This document shows, piece by piece, positions 36,645 to 45,517 of a DNA stretch of 64,000 bases. Source of the stretch: Pseudomonas reidholzensis (lineage in GTDB: Bacteria; Pseudomonadota; Gammaproteobacteria; Pseudomonadales; Pseudomonadaceae); the NCBI RefSeq assembly GCF_900536025.1, contig NZ_UNOZ01000017.1, positions 234,896-298,895 of the forward strand, in the 5' to 3' direction. A model generated the notes under the pieces. That model made no database searches. It was given only the letters and a program-made list of their open reading frames with translations, and was not told the DNA's origin. Within the stretch, counting starts at the first letter, position 1. Each line of letters begins with the position of its first letter. A program made the translations under genes and the position numbers.

Positions 36645-39524
36645 ATGCAAACCGACACAACTCGCGAGAACCCGCAGGCGCAAGCGCCGCAGGCCGCTGA
36701 TTCGACCCAGGATCTGGCTGCCACCGCGCCTGGCCAACTGCGTGTGATCAAGCGTAACGGCACTGTCGTCGCCTACACCGACGACAAGATCACCGTGGCC
36801 ATCACCAAGGCGTTCCTCGCAGTTGAAGGCGGCGCCGCCGCCGCTTCGTCGCGCATCCACGACACCGTCGCGCGCCTGACCGAGCAGGTCACCGCCACGT
36901 TCAAGCGTCGCATGCCATCGGGTGGCACCATCCACATCGAAGAGATCCAGGACCAGGTCGAACTGGCCCTGATGCGCGCCGGCGAGCAGAAAGTCGCCCG
37001 CGACTACGTGATCTACCGCGACCAGCGCGCCAAAGAGCGTGCTACCCGCGCCAACACCGATGCCGTGGTCGAGCCGCACCCGTCGATCCGCATCACCCTG
37101 GCCGACGGCAGCAAGGCGCCGCTGGACATGGCCCGCCTGAACACCATCATCAGCGAAGCCTGCGAAGGCCTGGCCGAAGTCGATGGCCAGCTGATCCAGC
37201 GCGAAACCCTGAAGAACCTCTACGACGGCGTCGCCAACAAGGACGTCAACACCGCCCTGGTGATGACCGCGCGTACCCTGGTCGAGCGTGAGCCGAACTA
37301 CTCGTTCGTCACCGCCCGCCTGCTGATGGACACCCTGCGTGCCGAAGGCCTGGGCTTCCTCGGCGTCGCCGACAGCGCCACCCACCACGAGATGGCCGAG
37401 CTGTACGCCAAGGCCCTGCCGGCCTACATCGCCAAGGGTATCGAGTTCGAGCTGCTCAACCCGGCCCTGGCAGCCTTCGACCTGGAGCGTCTGGGCCAGG
37501 CGATCAACCACGAGCGCGACCAGCAGTTCACCTACCTCGGCCTGCAGACCCTGTACGACCGTTACTTCATCCACAAGGATGGCGTGCGCTTCGAGCTGCC
37601 GCAGGTGTTCTTCATGCGTGTGGCCATGGGCCTGGCGCTGGAAGAGAAAGACAAAGAAGCCCGTGCGATCGAGTTCTACAACCTGTTGTCGTCGTTCGAC
37701 TACATGGCCTCGACCCCGACCCTGTTCAACGCCGGTACCCTGCGTCCCCAGCTGTCGAGCTGCTACCTGACCACCGTGCCGGACGACCTGTCGGGCATCT
37801 ACCACGCGATCCACGACAACGCCATGCTGTCGAAATTCGCCGGTGGCCTGGGCAACGACTGGACCCCGGTGCGTGCACTGGGCTCCTACATCAAGGGCAC
37901 CAACGGCAAATCCCAGGGCGTCGTACCGTTCCTGAAGGTGGTCAACGACACCGCCGTTGCGGTCAACCAGGGCGGCAAGCGCAAGGGCGCTGTCTGTGCC
38001 TACCTGGAAACCTGGCACCTGGACATCGAAGAATTCATCGAGCTGCGCAAGAACACCGGTGATGACCGTCGTCGTACCCACGACATGAACACCGCCAACT
38101 GGATCCCTGACCTGTTCATGAAGCGCGTCTTCGATGACGGCCAGTGGACCCTGTTCTCGCCGAACGAAGTCCCGGACCTGCACGACCTGACCGGCAAGGC
38201 CTTCGAAGAGCGTTACGAGTACTACGAAGCCCTGACCGAGTACAACAAGATCAAGGTGTTCAAGACCATCCAGGCCAAGGACCTGTGGCGCAAGATGCTC
38301 TCGATGCTGTTCGAGACCGGCCACCCATGGTTGACCTTCAAGGACCCGTGCAACCTGCGTTCGCCGCAGCAGCACGTGGGCGTGGTCCACAGCTCGAACC
38401 TGTGCACCGAGATCACCCTGAACACCAACAAGGACGAGATCGCGGTCTGCAACCTGGGCTCGATCAACCTGCCGAACCACATCGTCGACGGCAAGCTGGA
38501 CACCGCCAAGCTGCAACGCACCGTCAACACCGCCGTGCGCATGCTCGACAACGTGATCGACATCAACTACTACTCGGTACCGCAGGCGCGTAACTCGAAC
38601 CTCAAGCACCGTCCGGTCGGCCTCGGCATCATGGGCTTCCAGGACGCCTTGTACCTGCAGCACATCGCCTACGGTTCCGACGCTGCCGTCGAGTTCGCCG
38701 ACAAGTCGATGGAAGCGGTCAGCTACTACGCGATCCAGGCTTCCTGCGACCTGGCCGACGAGCGCGGCGCCTACGAGACCTTCCAGGGTTCGCTGTGGTC
38801 CAAGGGCATCCTGCCGCTGGATTCGCAACAGATCCTGATCGAGGCCCGTGGCCAGAAGTACATCGACGTCGACCTGAACGAGTCGCTGGACTGGGCGCCG
38901 GTCCGTGCCCGCGTGCAGAAAGGTATTCGTAACTCGAACATCATGGCCATCGCGCCAACCGCGACCATCGCCAACATCACCGGCGTGTCGCAGTCGATCG
39001 AGCCGACCTACCAGAACCTGTACGTGAAATCGAACCTGTCGGGCGAGTTCACCGTGATCAACCCGTACCTGGTTCGCGACCTCAAGGCTCGTGGCCTGTG
39101 GGACCCGGTCATGATCAACGACCTGAAGTACTACGACGGTTCGGTGCAGCAGATCGAGCGTATCCCGCAAGAGCTCAAAGACCTGTACGCCACCGCGTTC
39201 GAAGTCGACACCAAGTGGATCGTCGATGCCGCCAGCCGTCGCCAGAAGTGGATCGACCAGGCGCAGTCGCTGAACCTGTACATCGCCGGCGCTTCGGGCA
39301 AGAAGCTCGACGTGACCTACCGTATGGCCTGGTACCGTGGTCTGAAGACCACCTACTACCTCCGTGCCCTGGCCGCGACCAGCACCGAGAAGTCGACCAT
39401 CAACACCGGCAAGCTCAACGCCGTTTCCAGCGGCGGCGACAGCGCCCCGGTCCAGGCAGCAGGTCCAGCACCTGTGCCGAAGGCCTGCGCGATCGACGAG
39501 CCGGATTGCGAAGCCTGCCAATAA
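36645..39524 (+). CDS. nrdA: Class Ia ribonucleoside-diphosphate reductase, alpha subunit
   Basis: Protein of 959 residues, longer than E. coli NrdA because the N terminus carries two ATP-cone allosteric domains (LRVIKRNGTVVAYTDDKITV near residue 32 and SIRITLADGSKAPLDM near 143). Such a double cone is typical of pseudomonads. Active-site cysteines lie in QLSSCYLTT (about 373) and SSNLCTEITLN (about 587), and the C-terminal redox pair in CEAC. It reduces NDPs to dNDPs with NrdB. GGAG lies 10 bases before the ATG. A terminator follows. Confidence 0.97.
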   Translation: MQTDTTRENPQAQAPQAADSTQDLAATAPGQLRVIKRNGTVVAYTDDKITVAITKAFLAVEGGAAAASSRIHDTVARLTEQVTATFKRRMPSGGTIHIEEIQDQVELALMRAGEQKVARDYVIYRDQRAKERATRANTDAVVEPHPSIRITLADGSKAPLDMARLNTIISEACEGLAEVDGQLIQRETLKNLYDGVANKDVNTALVMTARTLVEREPNYSFVTARLLMDTLRAEGLGFLGVADSATHHEMAELYAKALPAYIAKGIEFELLNPALAAFDLERLGQAINHERDQQFTYLGLQTLYDRYFIHKDGVRFELPQVFFMRVAMGLALEEKDKEARAIEFYNLLSSFDYMASTPTLFNAGTLRPQLSSCYLTTVPDDLSGIYHAIHDNAMLSKFAGGLGNDWTPVRALGSYIKGTNGKSQGVVPFLKVVNDTAVAVNQGGKRKGAVCAYLETWHLDIEEFIELRKNTGDDRRRTHDMNTANWIPDLFMKRVFDDGQWTLFSPNEVPDLHDLTGKAFEERYEYYEALTEYNKIKVFKTIQAKDLWRKMLSMLFETGHPWLTFKDPCNLRSPQQHVGVVHSSNLCTEITLNTNKDEIAVCNLGSINLPNHIVDGKLDTAKLQRTVNTAVRMLDNVIDINYYSVPQARNSNLKHRPVGLGIMGFQDALYLQHIAYGSDAAVEFADKSMEAVSYYAIQASCDLADERGAYETFQGSLWSKGILPLDSQQILIEARGQKYIDVDLNESLDWAPVRARVQKGIRNSNIMAIAPTATIANITGVSQSIEPTYQNLYVKSNLSGEFTVINPYLVRDLKARGLWDPVMINDLKYYDGSVQQIERIPQELKDLYATAFEVDTKWIVDAASRRQKWIDQAQSLNLYIAGASGKKLDVTYRMAWYRGLKTTYYLRALAATSTEKSTINTGKLNAVSSGGDSAPVQAAGPAPVPKACAIDEPDCEACQ

Positions 39525-39548
39525 GGCATTCGCCGCGTTGAAATGAAG

Positions 39549-39587
39549 ATGCCGCACCCACTGCCCCGGCAGTCGGTGCGGCATTTT
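39549..39587 (+). terminator. Rho-independent terminator of nrdA
   Basis: ATGCCGCACC and GGTGCGGCAT are inverted around a loop that itself contains CTGCC/GGCAG, followed by TTTT. It indicates that most nrdA transcripts end before nrdB. Confidence 0.85.
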
Positions 39588-39851
39588 CACATCAGGCCTG
39601 CGCATGAGCTGCAGGCGCGGGTTCATGGGCCCTACCAGACAACACGCGTCCTAGGACCTGACCTCAGTCAAAAACACAACATCATGTGCCAATAAAAAAA
39701 ACGCACACAAGATATAGGATCATCGCGTATTTCCGGCTAGACTCTCACCCCATGCAATTGACGTCTGTCCGGTGAACCCAAGCGCGCAGTTCAGGTCGAA
39801 AAATTACCACCGTCCGCGCCCTGCGCTGCCCCGATCCGAGATCAATTCCGG

Positions 39852-39857
39852 TATACT
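39852..39857 (+). promoter_or_regulatory. Possible promoter between nrdA and nrdB
   Basis: A -10-like TATACT lies in an AT-poor stretch preceded by TTCCGG; no convincing -35 is seen. With the nrdA terminator upstream, nrdB needs its own promoter, and this is the best candidate. Confidence 0.35.
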
Positions 39858-39883
39858 TCGCCCCCCCAAAAAGGGATGTGCTG

Positions 39884-40042
39884 ATGATCGACTGCGAGCC
39901 CCGAGCGCCGCTTGGCCAGACCGCAGGTTTTATCGTTGCCATACAGTTTTCAGACGACCTGGCCCCTCGCCCGAGGAAAGGACAGGCGTTGACCCAAACA
40001 ATCTCAAATGTGACGAGCGCCCGCGCTCACTGCCCACCGTAG
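39884..40042 (+). CDS. Candidate 52-residue small ORF upstream of nrdB
   Basis: ATG at 39884 is preceded by AAGGGATGTGCTG. The predicted peptide begins MIDCEPRAPLGQTAGFIVAI and stops at 40042, 79 bases before nrdB. It lies directly after the possible promoter at 39852. It has no recognised domain and weak codon evidence. It may be a leader peptide or a chance frame. Confidence 0.25.
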   Translation: MIDCEPRAPLGQTAGFIVAIQFSDDLAPRPRKGQALTQTISNVTSARAHCPP

Positions 40043-40121
40043 CGCCTGATGGGCCTTGCGTAGTACAGGCATCACCTCAAAATCCAACCGGTTGCCGCGC
40101 GCAACCCTCAAGCAGGAGCCA

Positions 40122-41378
40122 ATGACCATGCTGAGCTGGGACGAATTCGATAAAGAAGACACCGACGTTGCTGCCAAAACCAGCAGCCCCGCGCAGGCCG
40201 CCGCTGCAGCCACGCTCGACAAGCTGGACAGCGCCGGTGGTGCTGCCGCACTCGAAGCCCGCGCGGCCACCGCGTCCGACTCCGACGCCGTCAAACGTGC
40301 CAAAGCGGCCCTGAACGACCTCGATATCGCTGAAGGCCTGGCTGAACTCGAAGGCTCCGCCGCGCGCGTTGCCGTTGACGAAAAGCGCATGATCAACTGC
40401 CGCGCCGACCTCAACCAGCTGGTCCCGTTCAAGTACGACTGGGCCTGGCAGAAGTACCTCGACGGCTGCGCCAACCACTGGATGCCGCAAGAGGTCAACA
40501 TGACCGCCGACATCGCCCTGTGGAAAGACCAGGACGGCCTGACCGATGACGAGCGCCGCATCGTCATGCGTAACCTGGGCTTCTTCTCGACTGCCGACTC
40601 GCTGGTTGCCAACAACCTGGCCCTGGCCGTGTACCGCCTGATCACCAACCCCGAGTGCCGCCAGTACATCCTGCGCCAGGCCTTCGAAGAGGCGATCCAC
40701 ACCCACGCCTACCAGTACTGCATCGAGTCGCTGGGCATGGATGAAGGCGAGATCTTCAACATGTACCACGAGATCCCGTCGGTCGCGAAAAAAGCCGCCT
40801 GGGGCCTGAAGTACACCCGCGCCATCTCCGACCCGGAGTTCAACACCGGCACCCCGGAGACCGACAAAGAGCTGCTGCGCAACCTGATCGCCTACTACTG
40901 CGTTCTGGAAGGCATCTTCTTCTACTGCGGCTTCACCCAGATCCTGTCGATGGGCCGCCGCAACAAGATGACCGGCGTTGCCGAGCAGTTCCAGTACATC
41001 CTGCGTGACGAGTCGATGCACCTGAACTTCGGCATCGACGTGATCAACCAGATCAAGATCGAGAACCCGCACCTGTGGGACGCGGCGATGAAGGAAGAAG
41101 CGACCCAGATGATCCTGCAAGGGACCCAGCTGGAGATCGAATACGCCCGCGATACCATGCCACGTGGCGTGCTGGGGATGAACGCGGCGATGATGGAGGA
41201 CTACCTCAAGTTCATCGCCAACCGTCGTTTGACCCAGATTGGTCTGAAGGAAGAGTACCCAGGGACGACCAACCCGTTCCCGTGGATGAGCGAGATCATG
41301 GACTTGAAGAAAGAGAAGAATTTCTTTGAGACGCGTGTGATCGAGTATCAGACCGGTGGGGCTTTGAGCTGGGACTGA
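40122..41378 (+). CDS. nrdB: Class Ia ribonucleoside-diphosphate reductase, beta subunit
   Basis: Protein of 418 residues carrying the di-iron/tyrosyl radical centre. The N-terminal 90 residues are an Ala/Asp-rich low-complexity extension (about residues 15-80). The ferritin-like core follows: [42 protein letters not shown] (iron-ligand Glu and His) and the C-terminal tail with [18 protein letters not shown] that docks on NrdA. GGAG precedes ATG 40122; ATG 40128 is an alternative. The 597-base gap from nrdA suggests separate transcription. Confidence 0.96.
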   Translation: MTMLSWDEFDKEDTDVAAKTSSPAQAAAAATLDKLDSAGGAAALEARAATASDSDAVKRAKAALNDLDIAEGLAELEGSAARVAVDEKRMINCRADLNQLVPFKYDWAWQKYLDGCANHWMPQEVNMTADIALWKDQDGLTDDERRIVMRNLGFFSTADSLVANNLALAVYRLITNPECRQYILRQAFEEAIHTHAYQYCIESLGMDEGEIFNMYHEIPSVAKKAAWGLKYTRAISDPEFNTGTPETDKELLRNLIAYYCVLEGIFFYCGFTQILSMGRRNKMTGVAEQFQYILRDESMHLNFGIDVINQIKIENPHLWDAAMKEEATQMILQGTQLEIEYARDTMPRGVLGMNAAMMEDYLKFIANRRLTQIGLKEEYPGTTNPFPWMSEIMDLKKEKNFFETRVIEYQTGGALSWD

Positions 41379-41396
41379 TTGTTTGGCTCGAATCTG

Positions 41397-41427
41397 AAAA
41401 AGGCTGCCAATTTAGGCAGCCTTTTTT
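41397..41427. terminator. Bidirectional rho-independent terminator after nrdB
   Basis: AAGGCTGCC-AATTTA-GGCAGCCTT flanked by A and T runs. It marks the end of nrdB and the border of the accessory insert; the caspase-like gene on the minus strand also ends here. Confidence 0.93.
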
Positions 41428-41438
41428 ATGCAGGCCGT

Positions 41439-42317
41439 TTAATACTCTAATCTCTGGGCCGGTAAGGAGTTCAGAATCCAGCACTCCTGATGCACATACC
41501 TGAGGTCGAGTTCTGACGAGTAACTCTTTTGAATTGCCTTGAGGGCAACCCTTGCTGCAAGGCTAGGCTTATCAATACTTTCCTGCCGAGCAGCCTCCCA
41601 CTTTTCGTGCATTTCAAACGAACGAACAAACAAGCTTTTTTTGATCTTTTTATTCATAGCATTCGAATGAACACCCGCATATTTATAGGAATCCATCACC
41701 GTACATCTGCCATCGCCATCCACATCGACCGCGTCCATCAACCATTTGAACACACCCAACAAAAATAAATTTGCACACCAGGATGCGTCGCCGCCGACCA
41801 ACCTTTCGGTCGTCGATGAGCTCAAACTCTCGTACAGATTGGTGGCACCAATAAATATCGCCTCAACATCACCTGGCCGTGTTCGACTGACCGGCATGTA
41901 ATTAAATATACCCGCGAAACACTGACCCAAATAAATCACGGCGTTTTTCAAGCGTGGCGATTGCTTGATCGACTGTAGCAGGGCATGCGGGGTGATGGTT
42001 ACCGGCGCGTCAATGCCCGCATGGCTCCCATGCCCCGAGACGAACACGACTATGTTCTCGTGAGTATTTAACGCACAGTCTGCGAAAAAATCGGATGAAG
42101 ACAAAACCGAATGGGTATTGATGGAGCCCAGTGAAATCCACTGCAGAATGGACGCCCGGTCCTGCCCATCTACATAGATTGATAGATCAGTTTGAGCAAC
42201 CCCCGCAGACTCCAAACACATCAACCCGAAGGCCAAGTCGAGCACATGCCGTTGTTCGGGCTCACCCTTGGCCCCTAGAAACAAAACCCATCGCGTGCTT
42301 CCCTTCAATAAGGCCAT
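41439..42317 (-). CDS. Caspase-like (clan CD) cysteine protease homologue, cytoplasmic
   Basis: Protein of 292 residues with no signal peptide or membrane helix. VVFVSGHGSH holds the catalytic His (residue 96) after a hydrophobic strand, and AVIYLGQCFAG holds the catalytic Cys (residue 133) after a second strand. That is the His-Gly and Gln-x-Cys/Gln-Cys arrangement of clan CD peptidases (caspases, legumain). An EF-hand-like loop, DVDGDGRCTVMD (198-209), follows, as in many bacterial caspase-like proteins. The last 80 residues are helical and unassigned. CGGAG lies before the ATG. It is the second gene of an operon with the 90-residue protein. Base composition is poorer in GC than the neighbours. 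Confidence 0.72.
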   Translation of the reverse strand: MALLKGSTRWVLFLGAKGEPEQRHVLDLAFGLMCLESAGVAQTDLSIYVDGQDRASILQWISLGSINTHSVLSSSDFFADCALNTHENIVVFVSGHGSHAGIDAPVTITPHALLQSIKQSPRLKNAVIYLGQCFAGIFNYMPVSRTRPGDVEAIFIGATNLYESLSSSTTERLVGGDASWCANLFLLGVFKWLMDAVDVDGDGRCTVMDSYKYAGVHSNAMNKKIKKSLFVRSFEMHEKWEAARQESIDKPSLAARVALKAIQKSYSSELDLRYVHQECWILNSLPAQRLEY

Positions 42318-42356
42318 CCCAAACTCCGTGAACGCTCAACGTTTCAGGGGAATGAA

Positions 42357-42629
42357 TTACTCAAAGACTGAGGCCTGGGAATATCTGAAAAAATAGTACA
42401 ACTCATCAATCCGTAGACTCCCACCACCGTGCTCGACCTCTTCAATAATCCGACCGTCTCTGCCTAACGCATAAAGATGTTCATCGGCCTTCAAGTAGAA
42501 ATCAGCAGCATACCGACCACGTTTAATCGAGCCCGACTTGAAGAGTAGCCACTGCCCCTCATTCACACATCCTTTAACGAACTCGTCAATGCCGGGCAGC
42601 TCACGAGATAATAGAGTATTAAACTTCAT
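42357..42629 (-). CDS. Small protein of unknown function preceding the caspase-like gene
   Basis: Protein of 90 residues with a near-consensus AGGAGG 4 bases before the ATG at 42629 (a start 15 bases earlier would place this ribosome site inside the gene). Sequence is mixed alpha/beta with LLFKSGSIKRGRYAADFYLK and EHLYALGRDGRIIEEVEHGG. No known domain is recognised. It ends 39 bases before the caspase-like gene, so it is probably its operon partner and could be a regulator, substrate or inhibitor. Confidence 0.6.
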   Translation of the reverse strand: MKFNTLLSRELPGIDEFVKGCVNEGQWLLFKSGSIKRGRYAADFYLKADEHLYALGRDGRIIEEVEHGGGSLRIDELYYFFRYSQASVFE

Positions 42630-42680
42630 AGACCCTCCTAACATTCTGCCCGAACAGGATTAAAATGTGACCCTTCAAGC

Positions 42681-42712
42681 AGTATAGCCAGGCCACTCAA
42701 TTCGAACGTTCG
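42681..42712 (-). promoter_or_regulatory. Promoter with palindrome upstream of the caspase-like operon
   Basis: On the minus strand TATACT (42681-42686) fits a -10. The perfect palindrome CGAACGTTCG (42703-42712) covers the place of the -35, which is itself weak. The design suggests an operator for a repressor or activator. A leader of about 50 bases remains before the 90-residue gene. Confidence 0.4.
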
Positions 42713-42866
42713 TAGCATACTGACAGAAGCCCAGGAGTGGGCCAACTGCAAGTGCGCAATCTACTGACGACCGGACCCTCTCGAAGCAAGAATCAGAAAT
42801 TTCCCACAAGAAAGCTTTTCCATATGCTGGAGCTTGACTAAAGATGGCTCATGGCCAGGCGGCAGT

Positions 42867-42895
42867 TTGATCCACTCAACCCCGACTGGTAATCT
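42867..42895 (+). promoter_or_regulatory. Possible promoter of the primase-helicase gene
   Basis: TTGATC (42867-42872), a 17-base spacer and TAATCT (42890-42895) fit a sigma-70 promoter moderately. The gap 42630-42945 is AT-richer than the flanks and carries no other gene that can be supported. Confidence 0.4.
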
Positions 42896-42945
42896 GATAT
42901 CCACAAAAACTTAAAGATTACTCCCGCAGCAGAGGCTTCAATACA

Positions 42946-45318
42946 GTGACCGAACCCTCACTGGTGGCAAAACTACAGGCAGAAAACGCGCGGCTGATCG
43001 CCTTGCTTGAAGCCAACGGCATCGTATGGCGAGCGCCTGCTGAACCTGTGCTGATAACGCTAGGACAAGGAGAGTCTTCGCAAGCCCTGGATACCGACGG
43101 CAAGCTCGCCCTTTTTCGCAGTTTGTTCAAAGGACGGGTCGATATTTACCCACTGCGCTGGGAAAGCAAGAGTGGCAAGGCCGGCTATGCCCCGGCCTGT
43201 GCCAACGAGTGGCGACCGGGTGTCTGCGAAAAACCGCGGATCAAATGTGGTGACTGCACCCAGCGTCAACTTCTGCCTGTCACCGACGAAGTGATCTATC
43301 TCCACTTGGCAGGCGCAATCGTCGCAGGGGTGTATCCGTTGCTCACGGACGACACTTGCCACTTTCTGGCCGTCGATTTCGATGAGGCTGACTGGCGTGC
43401 CGATGTGCTGGCATTTGCCCACTCCTGTCATGAACTGGGCGTCCCTGTTGCGCTGGAAATCTCACGCTCCGGCAACGGGGCACATGCGTGGATTTTCTTT
43501 GACAGCAAAGTAGCAGCGAGTGATGCGCGACGTCTTGGTGCAGCGATCATCAGTCACGCCTGCGAACGTACTCGACAACTGGCCCTCAGCTCCTACGATC
43601 GGCTCTTCCCAAATCAGGACTACATGCCCAAGGGTGGGTTTGGCAATCTCATCGCGCTACCACTTCAGAAGCGTGCGAGGGCTCAAAACCAAAGTGTCTT
43701 TGTAGACGACACACTTGAGCCTTATCCCGATCAATGGGCGTTTCTCGCCTCACTCGCACGAATGACCTCAGAACGAATACAGCCTGTTATCACTCAGGTG
43801 ATAGGAGACGGGGATCCACTCGGTGTGTCTTTTGTCGGTGACGAGGACGAAACCCAGCCGTGGAAGCGTCGCGAGACGCCAACCAGAAAACTAACGTGTC
43901 CATTGCCAAGCGCGCTCACCATCACGTTGGCTAACCTCATCTATTTTGAGAAAGCGCAACTGCCTCAGCCTTTGACGAACCAACTGATCAGACTTGCGGC
44001 TTTTCAAAATCCAGATTTTTATAAAGCACAAGCCATGCGCCTTTCAGTGTGGAACAAACCCAGGATCATCGGCTGCGCTCAGAACTTTCCACAGCATATT
44101 GGGCTACCGCGTGGTTGCTGGGATGCCGTGCAGTCGCTACTGGCCGAGCATGCGATTACCCCGCAGGTTCAAGATGAGCGCTTTACGGGCGTCCCCCTCG
44201 ATGTCGTATTCCACGGCACACTGCGCCAAGACCAAGGAGCGGCAGTCGATGCCTTGCTCGCTCATGACAGCGGAATCCTTTGTGCCCCCACAGCGTTTGG
44301 CAAGACTGTAACCGCCGCCGCCATCATCGCCAGACGTGGCACCAACACGCTGGTACTGGTCCATCGAACGGAACTGCTCAGACAGTGGCAAGCACGATTG
44401 CAAACGTTCTTGGGCGTCGGCAAAGAGGTGGTGGGCACCATTGGCGGGGGAAAACCGAAGATCACCGGCAAAATTGATATCGCAGTAATGCAGTCGCTTT
44501 CACGCAAAGGTGAGATCAGCGACCTGATCAAAAATTATGGGCAGATCATCGTCGATGAATGCCACCACCTTTCGGCGGTTTCTTTTGAGACGCTTCTCAG
44601 GACGGCAGCGGCGAGGTATGTGCTCGGGCTCACGGCTACCCCAATCCGTCGAGACGGTCAGCAACCCATAATTTTCATGCAATGCGGTCCTATCCGCCAC
44701 ACAGCGTCTCGTCCCCAAAGCGCCCCTCACGACTTGTCAGTCCTTCCTTGCACGCTCTCAGGGCCCGTCCTGGTCCCTGAGGGAGCAGGCATACAGGAAG
44801 TTTTCAAGCGCCTGGCCGATGACGAGCAGAGAACCTCGAAAATCGTGGCAGACGTCATCTCGGCGTACCAAGCGGGTAGAAAGATACTTGTGCTTACACA
44901 GCGAACTGAGCATGTGGATTCACTGGAGCGCTGCCTCAAGGCACAAGTAGAGAACCTCTTCACACTCCATGGGCGAATGCCCAAGAAACAACGTCTGTCT
45001 CGCCTGGCGGAGCTTGAGTCCCTGACCGAAAAAGCACCTCGGGTGCTCTTGGCTACTGGAAAACTCATTGGGGAAGGGTTTGATCATCCCGCTTTGGACA
45101 CCTTGGTACTGGCGATGCCAATTTCCTGGCAAGGGATTCTCCAGCAGTACACCGGCCGGCTGCATCGTTCGCACATCGACAAGGCCGACGTACAGGTTAT
45201 CGACTATGTAGATGAGGGCAACATCGCGTTGATGCGGATGTGGGAGAAGCGCAAAGCCGGCTACAAGGTCATGGGTTACCGGATAGCTGATGCCCTTGCA
45301 ACGATGAAGCTACTGTAG
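42946..45318 (+). CDS. TOTE-type archaeo-eukaryotic primase fused to an SF2 helicase
   Basis: Protein of 790 residues. A short coiled-coil (about 5-20) precedes LFRSLFKGRVDIYPLRW and a four-Cys cluster (CANEW, VCEK, IKCGDC; about 84-104). A primase-like catalytic core follows with AVDFDEADW (Asp 144 and 146) and SRSGNGAHAWIFF (Ser 175, His 180), the metal and nucleotide motifs of AEP primases of the TOTE conflict-system family. The helicase half has Walker A APTAFGKT (Lys 453), VDECHH (about 536-541), GLTATP and QYTGRLHR. No nuclease domain is seen. The GTG start has AGAGG 11 bases upstream. It is divergent from the caspase-like operon. Confidence 0.8.
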   Translation: MTEPSLVAKLQAENARLIALLEANGIVWRAPAEPVLITLGQGESSQALDTDGKLALFRSLFKGRVDIYPLRWESKSGKAGYAPACANEWRPGVCEKPRIKCGDCTQRQLLPVTDEVIYLHLAGAIVAGVYPLLTDDTCHFLAVDFDEADWRADVLAFAHSCHELGVPVALEISRSGNGAHAWIFFDSKVAASDARRLGAAIISHACERTRQLALSSYDRLFPNQDYMPKGGFGNLIALPLQKRARAQNQSVFVDDTLEPYPDQWAFLASLARMTSERIQPVITQVIGDGDPLGVSFVGDEDETQPWKRRETPTRKLTCPLPSALTITLANLIYFEKAQLPQPLTNQLIRLAAFQNPDFYKAQAMRLSVWNKPRIIGCAQNFPQHIGLPRGCWDAVQSLLAEHAITPQVQDERFTGVPLDVVFHGTLRQDQGAAVDALLAHDSGILCAPTAFGKTVTAAAIIARRGTNTLVLVHRTELLRQWQARLQTFLGVGKEVVGTIGGGKPKITGKIDIAVMQSLSRKGEISDLIKNYGQIIVDECHHLSAVSFETLLRTAAARYVLGLTATPIRRDGQQPIIFMQCGPIRHTASRPQSAPHDLSVLPCTLSGPVLVPEGAGIQEVFKRLADDEQRTSKIVADVISAYQAGRKILVLTQRTEHVDSLERCLKAQVENLFTLHGRMPKKQRLSRLAELESLTEKAPRVLLATGKLIGEGFDHPALDTLVLAMPISWQGILQQYTGRLHRSHIDKADVQVIDYVDEGNIALMRMWEKRKAGYKVMGYRIADALATMKLL

Positions 45319-45517
45319 CCCTACCTGCAGGTGCGTTGATTGAATGGGCGGGCCTCTTCGTCGGTGCCCCCGCAGGGTGCGCGTGCACTCGGCGATCATT
45401 GCATCAACATAGCTTCAGGGTCACGTAGATGAAGGACTTGCCTCTTCGCGGCCCGCTCCTACAGGGCTATGCACGGATGGCGACGGAGTTGAGTAGTGAA
45501 ATCCGGTGTTTCGCTTA
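45319..45517. repeat. Right border of the accessory insert with a REP fragment
   Basis: No gene. A half REP-like unit (GCCTCTTCGCGG, then CCCGCTCCTACAGG) lies at about 45440-45466, and GGCCTCTTCG is repeated near 45351. No direct repeats or integrase gene mark the border. Confidence 0.4.

Noticed and set aside
36618..39626. Open frame of about 1000 codons antisense to nrdA
   Set aside because: Shadow of the strongly conserved nrdA; composition is Val/Gly/Asp/His-rich as expected from the complement.
39772..40125. 117-codon frame between nrdA and nrdB
   Set aside because: Pro/Arg/Ser-rich without domain; covers the promoter-like region. The alternative frame at 39884 is kept only as a low-confidence candidate.
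42357..42644. Earlier start for the 90-residue protein at 42644
   Set aside because: It would place the near-perfect AGGAGG ribosome site inside the coding region; the ATG at 42629 is at the correct distance.
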